From an uncultured Collinsella sp. (GTDB lineage: Bacteria; Actinomycetota; Coriobacteriia; Coriobacteriales; Coriobacteriaceae), in NCBI GenBank assembly GCA_900545555.1, contig UQZI01000024.1, forward strand, positions 1 to 27,388: 27,388 bases of DNA, given 5' to 3'. A program made the position numbers and the translations under genes. This document shows, one piece after another, positions 14,286 to 23,031 of this stretch. Below the pieces are notes generated by a model, which had not been told where the DNA came from, did no database searches, and saw only the letters and a program-made list of their open reading frames with translations. How positions within the stretch are numbered: position 1 is the first letter of the stretch; each line of letters opens with the position of its first letter.

Positions 14286-14870
14286 ATGAAATATGAAGAT
14301 CTGAAAATCGTGCAAAAGTGGCGTGAATATGCCGGCCCAAAGGATGAACGCCTGGAGGCTGAGAACGCGAAGATCTACAAGATTGGTTTCGTGCTGCTTT
14401 CGTTTGGCATGTTGATGATCTTTTTCTACCAGTTTATAGCTCGACAGGTTGCGTGGGTTCACAGCGACGCCAGTGAAATGCCGCATGGCTTTGCAACGCC
14501 GTTCGAGGCAGCCATGTATTTGTGGCTCATTCTCGTGATGTTGATTTGCGCAGGACTGCAAACGCGGAAGGGCTATGTCGATACCAATCGTTTTGGGCAA
14601 ACCGAGCATCTACCTGTTGGATATTTCCTGCTTGTCAGCGGTCTTAGCGGCACCGCGTTCGCGCTTGTTATTGCCGCAATGCGCTGTGTCGCTGAGGCGC
14701 AGATCGTACCGCTCGAAAGCGTCTTTTGGTTGGCGAACCTGGCCACGGGCGTGTTCTGCGGTGCGACGATTTTCGCGGCCACGTTTGCTGTCCTGTGCGC
14801 AACGTTTTTCACGGCGAAAAGACGCCGTGCCAAGCTCGAGGCAGAACTCGACTCCTCAGACGACATTTAA
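14286..14870 (+). CDS. Four-helix membrane protein of unknown function
   Basis: 194 residues, ATG 14286 with AGGAG seven bases upstream, 9 bp after the XRE gene and so in the same operon. Predicted membrane segments by hydrophobicity: about residues 31-51 (IGFVLLSFGMLMIFFYQFIA), 74-92 (AAMYLWLILVMLICAG), 111-133 (VGYFLLVSGLSGTAFALVIAA) and 146-174 (ends VLCATFF). The N terminus is charged and the C terminus is basic then acidic (KRRRAKLEAELDSSDD), probably cytosolic. I do not recognise the family with confidence; it resembles uncharacterised membrane partners of small XRE regulators. The operon ends in the hairpin at 14876-14913. Confidence 0.75.
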   Translation: MKYEDLKIVQKWREYAGPKDERLEAENAKIYKIGFVLLSFGMLMIFFYQFIARQVAWVHSDASEMPHGFATPFEAAMYLWLILVMLICAGLQTRKGYVDTNRFGQTEHLPVGYFLLVSGLSGTAFALVIAAMRCVAEAQIVPLESVFWLANLATGVFCGATIFAATFAVLCATFFTAKRRRAKLEAELDSSDDI

Positions 14871-14875
14871 TGCGC

Positions 14876-14913
14876 AATGGGCTGGCTCTGGGTATTCAGA
14901 ACCAGCCCATTTT
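14876..14913 (+). terminator. Intrinsic terminator after XRE/membrane protein operon
   Basis: AATGGGCTGG (14876-14885) pairs with CCAGCCCATT (14902-14911), with CTG/CAG pairing inside, followed by TTTTGATGTTC. It lies 5 bases after the stop codon. Confidence 0.65.
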
Positions 14914-14960
14914 GATGTTCGATGAGCCGAGTCGGCGCCTCTCACAAAGGTAACTAGGAG

Positions 14961-17900
14961 CTAGCGAGGCCTATCCGAATTGACCTCATTGGCGGTGTCT
15001 TTTTCGAGCGCCGTGCGGCGGGCGCTGTAGGCGACAAGGCCGGCACCAACTGCGGCGAGCGCTGCTGCGGCTGCGGTTAGGGGGACGTTGCTGTCGCCCG
15101 TGCCCGCAAGCGCGCCCGCTTTTCCGGAGCGCTTGTTATTGCCGTGGTCCTTGCCACTGCCGGAGCTGCTTCCGCCGGAGCCGCCGCCCTTGTCAGTACC
15201 GCCGCCACTCGAGCCACCATCGCCGTCTACTGTCATCGGGGCGTCGTGAAGTCCTGTCGTATCCGCGCTGTCGCATACGCCGACCTGCACTTCCGAGCGT
15301 TCGCATGCCGCGTCGGACACATGAAGCTCGTGCAGAACGGCACCCAGCGCCGAGTTTGCGTCCGGTCGGATCTCCTCGAGCGTTACGGGATCGAGCGCCA
15401 CCAGATTACGCGCCTTCGCATACAGCGTGACGCGCTTGCCCACTTCGTCGCTCCAGCTCTCGGGGATGGCGAAGCTCATGCGGAACTGTGCCGTGCAGCC
15501 TGGTGCCAGCACGGCGTTTCCATTGTCGGCAACCAGCGGGTGCGTCGCAAAACGTGCGCCCAGCGCCTCGAGCGCGTACTTCACGTGTGCCATGTCGTTG
15601 GCCGAAGCGTCCTCGGCAAGCTCCGGATCGTAGATCGATGCCATACGTGCGTTCACTCCGAATCCGATGGATGCGCTGGAGAACGGCTGGCTGGAGCCCT
15701 CTCGGTACAGATCGATTGTGCCGGCAGTCAGCAAAGTGTTGCCGTCGTTTCGCACCGTGACCATGAAGGATTCGCCTGCTGCTCCGGGCACCACCGCGCC
15801 CGAGGTGGCGACCGCGCCCGTCGGAGTGGCACACGCCACCAAGGGCACTTCGATGCCGTGCAGCTCTGCCTCGCTCTTCTCCGCGCTCACAATGTGCGTG
15901 GCGAGCGCGGAGAGCATGCCTCCCGACGTCAAAAATGTCGTTATCTGATCGATGGGATGGTCCAGCTCGCACATCACGAACGGCTCCGTGAACAGATCGC
16001 CTGCCAAGGTGCTGGCGAAGATGCGGAAGTGCTTGCCCATCACTGCTACCGGGTTGCCTTCTTCGTCGTAGGTTTGCCCCACCTTGCCATCGGTGTTCTC
16101 TACATAGAGCGCGCACCTGCCGTTGTTGCTTATGCTAAACGATGCCGGGCCACAGCCTGCGGCACCCACGGGCTGCGTTGCAAATGCCGATGCGCCTCGC
16201 GTCCAAGTAATATGCTGCAGCTGCTCGCTGACGGTGGCCAAAAAGCCCGAATGTTGTGGCCACGGCACCGCATGGGGCACCGTGGCGTCTGGTGGCATAA
16301 CGCCCCAGCCCGCAATGGACTGGCCGATCACGGCGTACGATGCGCAGCCGCAACCGTCTGCGGTCTCGTACGCAACGGGCACCACCATTTTGCCGTTGAT
16401 ATTCTCGGGCCCGCTCAGCTCGATACTCGACGGTGCCTGCGGAAAGCGAAGAACTTGGCGGAACGTCAGGCTGTCGCCCAAATCATCTGACCACAGGGTA
16501 AAGCATTCCAGCGCAACCTCGGCCTCGCTGCCGAGCGCCTTCTCTGCGGTGGTTCCGCGGCGGTGGAGGTAGGCACCCGACAGGCGTCCGTCGACCAGCG
16601 TCTTGCCTACCGTGATGCGCGGGCACTGCAGGCAATGGTAGCCATCCTCTTGCAGGCGGCCGCGCGAGATGCTGCGCCACGACGTGTGCGATATCACTCG
16701 AACTCCGTCGTTGCTTATGCGCAGGCGCACAACGGACAGTATGCCGGATGTGCTCGCCGTATCGAAAAGGGTGTTGTCGCCGGCGGGGCGCTCGCCCGAG
16801 ACCAGCAGCACGTAGGCGTCCTGGTTTCCTCTTCCGTCCGTATATTCCACCACGTCGAAGTCGTAATCGAATATGCCGTCGCGCTCCACGTCGCCCTCGC
16901 CAAACCCAAGGGGAAAGTCCACGGGCGTGGGAGCGGACCACGTGCCGTTTGCCTTTGTGTGCACCACCAGGCGCGAGCGGCCATTGTCGCCGTAGCGCAC
17001 CGAGGCGATACGGAACAGGCATTCTACGCCGGCAATCATCGTTAGCTTCATGTGGGCTTCGCTGAGCACGCCGGAAAACAGCACGTTGTCGCTCGAGGGT
17101 TTTATGCCGCCACGCTCGTCCTCCGACACGCTGGCAGAATTGGCGTTCGGGTCCGCAACGGCGTTCGTTGACTGACCGATGTAGGTGTACTCATACATCG
17201 GTGCGGCATTTTCGTCGTTCTCCATCAGCGCATGGACGAAATGTTCGACCTGTCCCGTGTCGTCGCTCTCCGCGTTCGCCTCGAGTTCAATGCGCGTGAC
17301 CGCTTGATCCCAATCACGTACGGTAGGCGCGATGTTTATCGCGGCGGCTGCAACCTCGGCGCGTGCGAGCAGCTCGGAATTGGTGACGATGGTGGCCGAC
17401 GCGATAAACTGCGGCACACCACCTGCCTCGGTGTTGCCGGGCGTGCCGAAGCAGGCATCCAGCGTGTAAGGCGTATCTCCACCCAATGCCAGCTCAGAGC
17501 GTTGGAGCACATACTGGTCGCCATTGTTCACCGACATATTCCACGAATCGATGAGTGTGGGCCACGACCCCGACCAAGCCTTGGTGGTCCACTTGAACAT
17601 TACGAACTGGAGTATCACATCGACATCGACGTCTGCACCTACGCGCAGCCGCGGAAGCTGGTGTCCATCTGCCTTCTCGTACCCAATGAACAGTGTGAGG
17701 GATGCGGCGCCACGCACAGCGGACGAAGCGACGCCTGCAATGCCGGCTCCAAAGGTGACGGCAAGTCCGATCTGGATGGTGAACGAGCCCGACGTGTTGG
17801 AATAGTCGAGCGAAATGTTCTTGAAAAACGCCGCGCCGCTGCCGTGCGTGTGGGCGCCCACGGCGAGCGCCAGTTTTGCCAGCACCCAGGGGTTGACGTT

Positions 17901-19328
17901 TAGGAAAAACGGCACCGGTCCTAGGGTAAACTGCTCGGTCCAATTGAGGTCGGTTCTTACCTGGAAGAGGGCCTTAATGTTGCCGTATGCGGGGTCGTTG
18001 TTGTCACCCCAGGTTTTGCCCACCCAATCGTAGGCGAGCGAGCCGTACAGCTGTGTGGCGATATCCATCGTGAACAGCGGCGTGCAATGGTGGCGAAGGA
18101 GCTTGGTGTTTCTTGGATCGGTGCCCGAACCGGCACTCATACTTTTGTACTGATTCCACTTCCCCTCCATTTCGTCGAGGTAGCGGTTTGCCTGCTTGGC
18201 GCCCGACTCGCGCGGTGACTTCTTCCAGTACTCCGGATCCGGATTGCCCGAATCGTTCATATAGCTGGCTGGTTTGTATCCTCCGCCAAACAGCACGTAT
18301 CCAGCAAACGAGAAATCGAAGAGGATCGGAAATGTGGGCATCCAGCACGTGAACTTATTACCACCGATGCCGGGAAACGATGCGGGGAAATCAAACGGAG
18401 TGATCTCTTGGTCCATAGTGGTGGGGACGATAGTGGTCGATCCGGATTCCGCCTTTGCCGCCGGCGCGGTAACAACGGCCATGGGGGAGGAGAGCGTGTA
18501 GGTTTTGCCCTGGTAGTCGAGGACAAAGCGCAGCTTGCATCCTTCTTCCAGAAGGCTCGACGTTGCATCGAGGAACTTGTCTTCGAGTGTGAACGTCGCC
18601 AGACTATCTGCGCCCGATGCGCTGGCCTTGATCTGACCAATCTGCGTGACGGTTTCGGTTGAGCTGCCCGCAGCGGGCATCACTTTATTGATATGCAATG
18701 TTGCCTGCCCGCCCTGCGGCAGATGAGCCTGCACGGTAAAAGCGTGCGTGTCGGGCTGGTCGTTTGCTGCTTCGTCCGCTGGCATTGCCATAAACGTGGC
18801 GTCGGCGTACTGGATGTCCCATTCGTCGAACGTGAGCTGGCGGAAGTACGGCTCGCCGTCGGAAAGCGGACGTGTGGGTGCGGTTATGGCGGTGCCGCCC
18901 TGGATACGCGCAAGGGGAATCTCGACATCACGGTAGCCCGCCATGCTAATGGAGATGCCGCCGTTAAAGTCGTACGCGTCAAGGAGCGTTGCCTCGTCCA
19001 CGTAGCCTTCCGAAAGAGGGGCGACCTCAAAGATGGCCGTGCCTTCGTCATCGGTCGTGGCGGTTAGCTGCTTGCCTACGGCATAGCGCGATGTGAGCGT
19101 GACCTGGGCACCTGCGATGGGCGTATTCTTGTTGGCGACGTCGACCACGACCACACCAAACATGGTGCGCGAGAGAACGAGCACCTTGAAGGGGTCTTCT
19201 TCGTCGGCATAGGCCGCGGTGGGCGCGAACGGCAGCAGGAAGGCATTTTCGCTTCCCGGCACGCGAGGCAACATAATGCTCGCCAGCGAGGACGCTCCAG
19301 CAACAAGTAACGAACGGCGATCAAGCAT
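14961..19328 (-). CDS. Large cell-wall-anchored surface protein with LPxTG-like motif
   Basis: 1455 residues from ATG 19328 (GGGAG upstream). The N terminus MLDRRSLLVAG has a twin-arginine-like start, with a hydrophobic segment and AYA-D at 39-42 as a probable cleavage site. Residues ~48-110 look like a Cna-B/carboxypeptidase-regulatory beta-sandwich (NTPIAGAQVTLTSRYAVGKQL...TTDDEGTAIFEV). The long middle has repeated beta-rich WT/W segments and aromatic residues, perhaps propeller-like, but no domain is named with confidence. Near the end is a Gly/Ser-rich linker (about 1370-1400), then LAGTG (1407-1411), a hydrophobic stretch and a basic tail: a sortase signal with Ala in place of Pro. It is likely secreted and linked to peptidoglycan for host or substrate contact. 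It follows a LuxR-type regulator on the same strand. Confidence 0.75.
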   Translation of the reverse strand: MLDRRSLLVAGASSLASIMLPRVPGSENAFLLPFAPTAAYADEEDPFKVLVLSRTMFGVVVVDVANKNTPIAGAQVTLTSRYAVGKQLTATTDDEGTAIFEVAPLSEGYVDEATLLDAYDFNGGISISMAGYRDVEIPLARIQGGTAITAPTRPLSDGEPYFRQLTFDEWDIQYADATFMAMPADEAANDQPDTHAFTVQAHLPQGGQATLHINKVMPAAGSSTETVTQIGQIKASASGADSLATFTLEDKFLDATSSLLEEGCKLRFVLDYQGKTYTLSSPMAVVTAPAAKAESGSTTIVPTTMDQEITPFDFPASFPGIGGNKFTCWMPTFPILFDFSFAGYVLFGGGYKPASYMNDSGNPDPEYWKKSPRESGAKQANRYLDEMEGKWNQYKSMSAGSGTDPRNTKLLRHHCTPLFTMDIATQLYGSLAYDWVGKTWGDNNDPAYGNIKALFQVRTDLNWTEQFTLGPVPFFLNVNPWVLAKLALAVGAHTHGSGAAFFKNISLDYSNTSGSFTIQIGLAVTFGAGIAGVASSAVRGAASLTLFIGYEKADGHQLPRLRVGADVDVDVILQFVMFKWTTKAWSGSWPTLIDSWNMSVNNGDQYVLQRSELALGGDTPYTLDACFGTPGNTEAGGVPQFIASATIVTNSELLARAEVAAAAINIAPTVRDWDQAVTRIELEANAESDDTGQVEHFVHALMENDENAAPMYEYTYIGQSTNAVADPNANSASVSEDERGGIKPSSDNVLFSGVLSEAHMKLTMIAGVECLFRIASVRYGDNGRSRLVVHTKANGTWSAPTPVDFPLGFGEGDVERDGIFDYDFDVVEYTDGRGNQDAYVLLVSGERPAGDNTLFDTASTSGILSVVRLRISNDGVRVISHTSWRSISRGRLQEDGYHCLQCPRITVGKTLVDGRLSGAYLHRRGTTAEKALGSEAEVALECFTLWSDDLGDSLTFRQVLRFPQAPSSIELSGPENINGKMVVPVAYETADGCGCASYAVIGQSIAGWGVMPPDATVPHAVPWPQHSGFLATVSEQLQHITWTRGASAFATQPVGAAGCGPASFSISNNGRCALYVENTDGKVGQTYDEEGNPVAVMGKHFRIFASTLAGDLFTEPFVMCELDHPIDQITTFLTSGGMLSALATHIVSAEKSEAELHGIEVPLVACATPTGAVATSGAVVPGAAGESFMVTVRNDGNTLLTAGTIDLYREGSSQPFSSASIGFGVNARMASIYDPELAEDASANDMAHVKYALEALGARFATHPLVADNGNAVLAPGCTAQFRMSFAIPESWSDEVGKRVTLYAKARNLVALDPVTLEEIRPDANSALGAVLHELHVSDAACERSEVQVGVCDSADTTGLHDAPMTVDGDGGSSGGGTDKGGGSGGSSSGSGKDHGNNKRSGKAGALAGTGDSNVPLTAAAAALAAVGAGLVAYSARRTALEKDTANEVNSDRPR

Positions 19329-19483
19329 CTTGGGCTCCCATCCCGCAAATATCGGTGGAAATAATCCAATTGTGCGAGAAGACGCTTCGTGGCGGTAGTG
19401 CCGTTCAAGGGTCAAAATGTCCAAATTGATCGAGCGAAGCGCCGGGTTCCGGAACGCGTTCGATGCGCTTGGCAGCCCGGTCG

Positions 19484-20488
19484 CTAACGCAACATGTGCG
19501 CGACCAGCTCGGCGCGTGTGCCGATGCCAAGCTTTGCGTATACGCCGGATAGGCGGTTTTTGACGGTGCCCGGCGATACTCCCATATGGCGTGCGATTTC
19601 AGCGTTGGTCCATCCGCGGCAGGCGAGCATGGCCATGGTGAACTCTGTGGTTGTTAAATCGTCGGCAACGTCCTCGCCCGAATCGGGGTTGTGGATGCGC
19701 CGCCAGCCGTAGCTGAAGTGGTACGTGATCTCGATGATGCGTGCGAAGTCGTCAGGGTATTGCGTTTTTAGGCATGCCTCGATGAGCCCCTGCAAAAGGC
19801 CGTGGTGCTCGCCGATGAGCTCGATAAGGCCGTCGGGACGCGCAATGTTCCAAGCAGCTCCGAAATGCGTCCTTGCGGCGTCGACGTCTTTGAGACTCAT
19901 GCAGGCCATGGAAGCTGCCAGGTGCAGGAACAGTTCCGAGATGGGATAGCTTCCTTGTTTCATGATCAGGGCGTTTTCCGCCATGCCCAGACTGCGGCCA
20001 TATTCGCCGCGCAGGTACAGGGCATGCGCCATCACGTAGCTGGCGAACAGGCGCAGGCCTTCGGGCAGATGCGCCGCAAGCGGATAAAACTCTTCGGCAG
20101 AATACGGGGAAGGCAAGTGCAGCAGGACGCTCGCGGCCGAGGCGAACAGGATATGCGTGGCGTGGACGGCGGGTGATTCCTCGTCGGCCGGCGTATCGAG
20201 GATGCCAGCAAGGCAACGGCGGGCATCGGCGATACGGTTGAGCGACAGACTGGCATATCCGCAGATAAAGCATGCGGAATAGCGCAGTGCGGGGTCGGTG
20301 GCGTCAAGATAGGGGCGTGCTGTCTTGGCGGCGAGTGCGGCCTGTCCGCGAAAGTACAGCGCTTCTGCCGTGGCGATGACGCGTGAATCGGGGTCGGAAA
20401 TGCCTGCAACCGCAGCGTCAATCTGCCCCGGCGCAAAGGCGGTGCACATCAACGGCATGGGAACGCATGGGTAGCCATCGCAGTCCAT
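19484..20488 (-). CDS. LuxR-type transcriptional regulator with helical (TPR-like) sensor region
   Basis: 334 residues from ATG 20488 with GGGAG upstream; the longer open frame runs back into guaA on the other strand and is rejected. Residues ~20-260 are Ala/Leu-rich helical hairpins (AEALYFRGQAALAAKTA, YVMAHALYLRGEYGRSLGMAENAL, AACMSLKDVDAARTHFGAAW) that resemble TPR repeats. Residues 275-334 are a LuxR DNA-binding domain: LTTTEFTMAMLACRGWTNAEIA, then SPGTVKNRLSGVYAKLGI. No kinase receiver or autoinducer domain is seen. Such proteins are numerous in Coriobacteriia. It ends 156 bp before the giant surface protein gene on the same strand and probably controls it; this is inference from position. 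Confidence 0.85.
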   Translation of the reverse strand: MDCDGYPCVPMPLMCTAFAPGQIDAAVAGISDPDSRVIATAEALYFRGQAALAAKTARPYLDATDPALRYSACFICGYASLSLNRIADARRCLAGILDTPADEESPAVHATHILFASAASVLLHLPSPYSAEEFYPLAAHLPEGLRLFASYVMAHALYLRGEYGRSLGMAENALIMKQGSYPISELFLHLAASMACMSLKDVDAARTHFGAAWNIARPDGLIELIGEHHGLLQGLIEACLKTQYPDDFARIIEITYHFSYGWRRIHNPDSGEDVADDLTTTEFTMAMLACRGWTNAEIARHMGVSPGTVKNRLSGVYAKLGIGTRAELVAHMLR

Positions 20489-20785
20489 CTTCCATCTCCC
20501 AACAGCTGGCAACACTAGCAGCAATTGTACTCTTGTTGCTCGGGACTGGAATTTGTGGGTATCGCCTACGATTGTGCCGAACGTATAAAGGAAGAGTCTA
20601 TTGGCGATGCTCCCAAGGTGGCTACCGAAGTCTAGCTGACCTTGGGATATAGAAAAACTGCCGCCCCTGCAAAAAGCTCTGTCGCAGCGATGGGAAACGC
20701 ATCTCGTTCTGCATATAATGAGGTCATATGACGGTGCGTCTGCATACGCGCGGCGCATTTCCATCGAATCGAGAAGGAGCTCTGC
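20489..20785. other. Divergent LuxR/guaA intergenic region
   Basis: This ~297-bp gap holds a hairpin (CCCAAGGT at 20612-20619 with ACCTTGGG at 20639-20646, inner GCTA/TAGC) and the guaA promoter. A ~36-codon frame ending at 20633 (FVGIAYDCAERIKEE and so on) has no good start and is not called a gene. Confidence 0.5.
20691..20719 (+). promoter_or_regulatory. Candidate guaA promoter
   Basis: TATAAT at 20714-20719 is a perfect -10 box; 17 bp upstream lies TGGGAA (20691-20696), a weak -35 match. The palindrome GTCATATGAC falls at the expected transcription start. The distance to the guaA ATG is 66 bases. Confidence 0.5.
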
Positions 20786-21766
20786 ATGGATCCCAACAAG
20801 CGTCCCGACGACATGGTGCGTATCACCACTCCCGAACTTGCCCAGGTGTTCATCGATGAGCAGGTCGCTGCAATCCGCGAGCAGATCGGCGACAAGAAGG
20901 TCCTGCTGGCTCTTTCCGGCGGCGTCGACAGTTCGGTTGTCGCGGCCCTGCTCATCAAGGCCATCGGCAAGCAGCTCATTTGCGTGCATGTGAACCACGG
21001 CCTGATGCGCAAGGGTGAGAGCGAACAGGTCATCGACGTCTTCAAGAACCAGATGGACGCTAACCTGGTCTATGTGGACGCGACCGATCGCTTCCTGGAT
21101 AAGCTCGTGGACGTCGAGGAGCCCGAGGCCAAGCGCAAGATCATCGGTGCCGAGTTTATCCGCGTGTTCGAGGAGGAGGCCCGCAAGGTTGGCGATGAGG
21201 TCAGCTTCCTCGCCCAGGGCACCATCTATCCCGACATCCTGGAGTCCCAAGACGGCGTGAAGGCTCACCACAACGTGGGCGGTCTGCCCGAGGATCTGCA
21301 GTTTGAGCTCTGCGAGCCCGTCAAACTGCTGTACAAGGACGAGGTCCGCGTCGTGGGTCGCGAGCTCGGCCTGCCCGAGAACATGGTCGAGCGCCAGCCG
21401 TTCCCCGGTCCCGGCCTGGGCGTCCGCTGCCTTGGTGCCATCACCCGCGACCGTCTTGAGGCGCTGCGCGAAGCCGACGCCATCGTGCGCGAGGAGATCG
21501 ACAAGGCCGGTCTGACCATCTGGCAGTATTTTGCCGTCGTGCCCGACTTCCGCGCAACCGGCGTGCGCGAGGGCAAGCGCGCCTACGATTGGCCCTGTAT
21601 CATCCGCTGCATCAACACCGTCGATGTCATGACCGCCGAGGTGCCTGAGCTCGACTGGGCGTTGCTCAAGCGCATTACCGCCCGCGTCACCGCCGAGGTT
21701 CCCGGCATCTGCCGCGTGTGCTACGACCTCACGCCGAAGCCCGTCGGCACGGTGGAGTGGGAGTAA
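20786..21766 (+). CDS. guaA: GMP synthetase ATP-pyrophosphatase subunit (no glutaminase domain)
   Basis: 326 residues, ATG 20786 after AGAAGGAGC. Residues 44-50 SGGVDSS form the PP-loop of the N-type ATP-PPase; HVNHGLMRKGE, KRKIIGAEFI, LAQGTIYPDILES and HHNVGGLP are further GMP synthetase signatures. From about residue 205 (RQPFPGPGLGVR) to the terminal VEWE is the dimerisation domain. The enzyme adenylates XMP and aminates it to GMP. Unlike most bacterial GuaA (about 515 residues) there is no class I glutamine amidotransferase domain, so ammonia must come from a separate GATase subunit or free ammonium. Two-subunit GMP synthetases are typical of archaea and some bacteria. It is monocistronic here. 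Confidence 0.9.
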   Translation: MDPNKRPDDMVRITTPELAQVFIDEQVAAIREQIGDKKVLLALSGGVDSSVVAALLIKAIGKQLICVHVNHGLMRKGESEQVIDVFKNQMDANLVYVDATDRFLDKLVDVEEPEAKRKIIGAEFIRVFEEEARKVGDEVSFLAQGTIYPDILESQDGVKAHHNVGGLPEDLQFELCEPVKLLYKDEVRVVGRELGLPENMVERQPFPGPGLGVRCLGAITRDRLEALREADAIVREEIDKAGLTIWQYFAVVPDFRATGVREGKRAYDWPCIIRCINTVDVMTAEVPELDWALLKRITARVTAEVPGICRVCYDLTPKPVGTVEWE

Positions 21767-21799
21767 GCTAACTCAGCTGGTAGGCGACGAGAACTAGCA

Positions 21800-21832
21800 G
21801 ATGTGACAAAGGGACAGTCCCTTTGTCACATC
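21800..21832. repeat. Perfect 33-bp REP-like palindrome
   Basis: GATGTGACAAAGGGAC (21800-21815) is the exact reverse complement of 21817-21832, with a single A between. It lies 34 bp after the guaA stop, without a T-tract. The GTGACAAAGGGAC core is recalled as a widespread REP-like intergenic palindrome in many bacteria; this was not checked. No transposase is nearby. Confidence 0.8.
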
Positions 21833-21846
21833 CTCGATATTATGTG

Positions 21847-21890
21847 CGGGATGGTACGCCACGCGGCGTGCCATCCCGTTCGTTATTTTA
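21847..21890 (+). terminator. Intrinsic terminator downstream of guaA
   Basis: CGGGATGGTACGCC (21847-21860) pairs with GGCGTGCCATCCCG (21865-21878) with one G-T mismatch and a four-base loop, followed by TTCGTTATTTT on the plus strand. It separates guaA from the convergent histidine kinase gene and may serve both. Confidence 0.65.
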
Positions 21891-23031
21891 ATGAGCCGAG
21901 TGCGCGAGTGGGAAGAGTCACGAGCATGGTCGTTCCGCGCTCCGAGCTCTCTTCGACCTCGATGGAGCCGCCGTGGAGCGCGGCAATCTCCCAGACCAGC
22001 GCAAGTCCCAGCCCCACGCCGCCGTATGCCCTGCTGCGCGATTTGTCGACGCGAAAGAAGGGCTGAAAGATGCTCGTCTGGTATTGCTCGGGAATGCCCG
22101 GCCCCTGGTCGCGCACGCGTAGCAGCACACGGTCGCCTTCGGCGCAGGCGTTGATTTGCACGGTCGAGTTGGGCGCGCTGTAACGTATGGCGTTTTCGGC
22201 CAAGTTGAACAGCAGCCGATAGATTAGCGTATCGCTGCCGATCGTTTGCGCATCGCCCTCACTTGCGAGCGCGATGCCCTTTTGCTCGGCAAGGGGCGCC
22301 AGGTCCGTGAGTACTTCTTCGATCATCGGCGCCAGGTCAATCGCATCGTTGCAAGGGACACTGCGCAGCTCGCTCATCTCGAGCAGGGTCTTTGTCATGT
22401 GCGTCATCCGCTCGGTCTGCTCCTGCAGCAGCCCGAGCAGGCTCGCTGTATCGGCGTCGGCGTCGGGGTGCTCGACGCAAAAAAGCTCAACCTGGGCCTG
22501 CATGAGCGCAAGTGGCGTGCGCAGCTCGTGCGCCGCATTGCCCGTAAACTGTCTTTGTGCGGAAAATCCCTCGTCAAGGCGGGCAATCATGTCGTTAAAC
22601 GACGCGCTGCAGCGCCTGAGTTCAGAGGGCACGTCCTCGCTGATTTTTGTGTCAGCGAGGTTGTCGGGCCGCACGCTCTCGACTTGCGTCGCAAAGAAGC
22701 GCAGCGGTCGCAGTGCGCGCCCGCTTACAAAGTAGGCCAGCACGCCGCCGAGCAGCGTCACCGCCGCAGTTATATACCAGCTCGTCGCGCCAAACGATTC
22801 TTGGGCGTCGTTCACGACGATGGTCAGCGCGTCGTCGAGCTCTTTGTTTGTCGGGTCAAATGAGCTGGGCGAGGCCGCCTCCACCTTGCTGTGCGCCGAT
22901 AGTTCATTGCCGATCGAGTCCATGTAGCGCATGCCGGAGTAGCCAACCAGGCAATTCATAAGTACGCAGGTTGAACATATCAGCAGTGCCGTCATCAACG
23001 TGATGCGCCACTGCAGCGACAGCCGCTTCAT
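21883..23031 (-). CDS. Sensor histidine kinase (OmpR-partner type)
   Basis: 382 residues; the ATG at 23031 overlaps the regulator's stop as ATGA, so the two are translationally coupled. Membrane helices at about 9-30 and 85-105 bracket a short extracytoplasmic sensor of ~50 residues. A HAMP-like linker (GRALRPLRFFATQVESV) follows, then the phosphoacceptor box NAAHELRTPLAL with His168, N-box LAENAIRYS, G1 RDQGPGIP, F-box FQPFFRVD and G2 GGVGLGLAL. This is a complete kinase. It phosphorylates the adjacent regulator. The pair is divergent from a thiol/iron-sulfur redox operon, suggesting that operon as a target and redox or envelope stress as signal; not shown by sequence. Confidence 0.9.
   Translation of the reverse strand: MKRLSLQWRITLMTALLICSTCVLMNCLVGYSGMRYMDSIGNELSAHSKVEAASPSSFDPTNKELDDALTIVVNDAQESFGATSWYITAAVTLLGGVLAYFVSGRALRPLRFFATQVESVRPDNLADTKISEDVPSELRRCSASFNDMIARLDEGFSAQRQFTGNAAHELRTPLALMQAQVELFCVEHPDADADTASLLGLLQEQTERMTHMTKTLLEMSELRSVPCNDAIDLAPMIEEVLTDLAPLAEQKGIALASEGDAQTIGSDTLIYRLLFNLAENAIRYSAPNSTVQINACAEGDRVLLRVRDQGPGIPEQYQTSIFQPFFRVDKSRSRAYGGVGLGLALVWEIAALHGGSIEVEESSERGTTMLVTLPTRALGSLK

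Noticed and set aside
15144..16490. Plus-strand open frame opposite the surface protein gene
   Set aside because: Arg/His/Ala-rich antisense shadow without a ribosome site or family motifs.
19425..19483. Terminator between LuxR and surface protein genes
   Set aside because: Only a 10-bp palindrome and loose GC pairing without a T-tract.
20523..20633. Short open frame ending in VATEV just upstream of guaA
   Set aside because: No start with a ribosome site and no family recognised; could be a remnant but cannot be supported.
20489..21271. Upstream extension of the LuxR gene to a 595-residue protein
   Set aside because: The extra part is antisense to guaA and composition is that of a shadow frame; ATG 20488 has its own ribosome site and gives a normal regulator.
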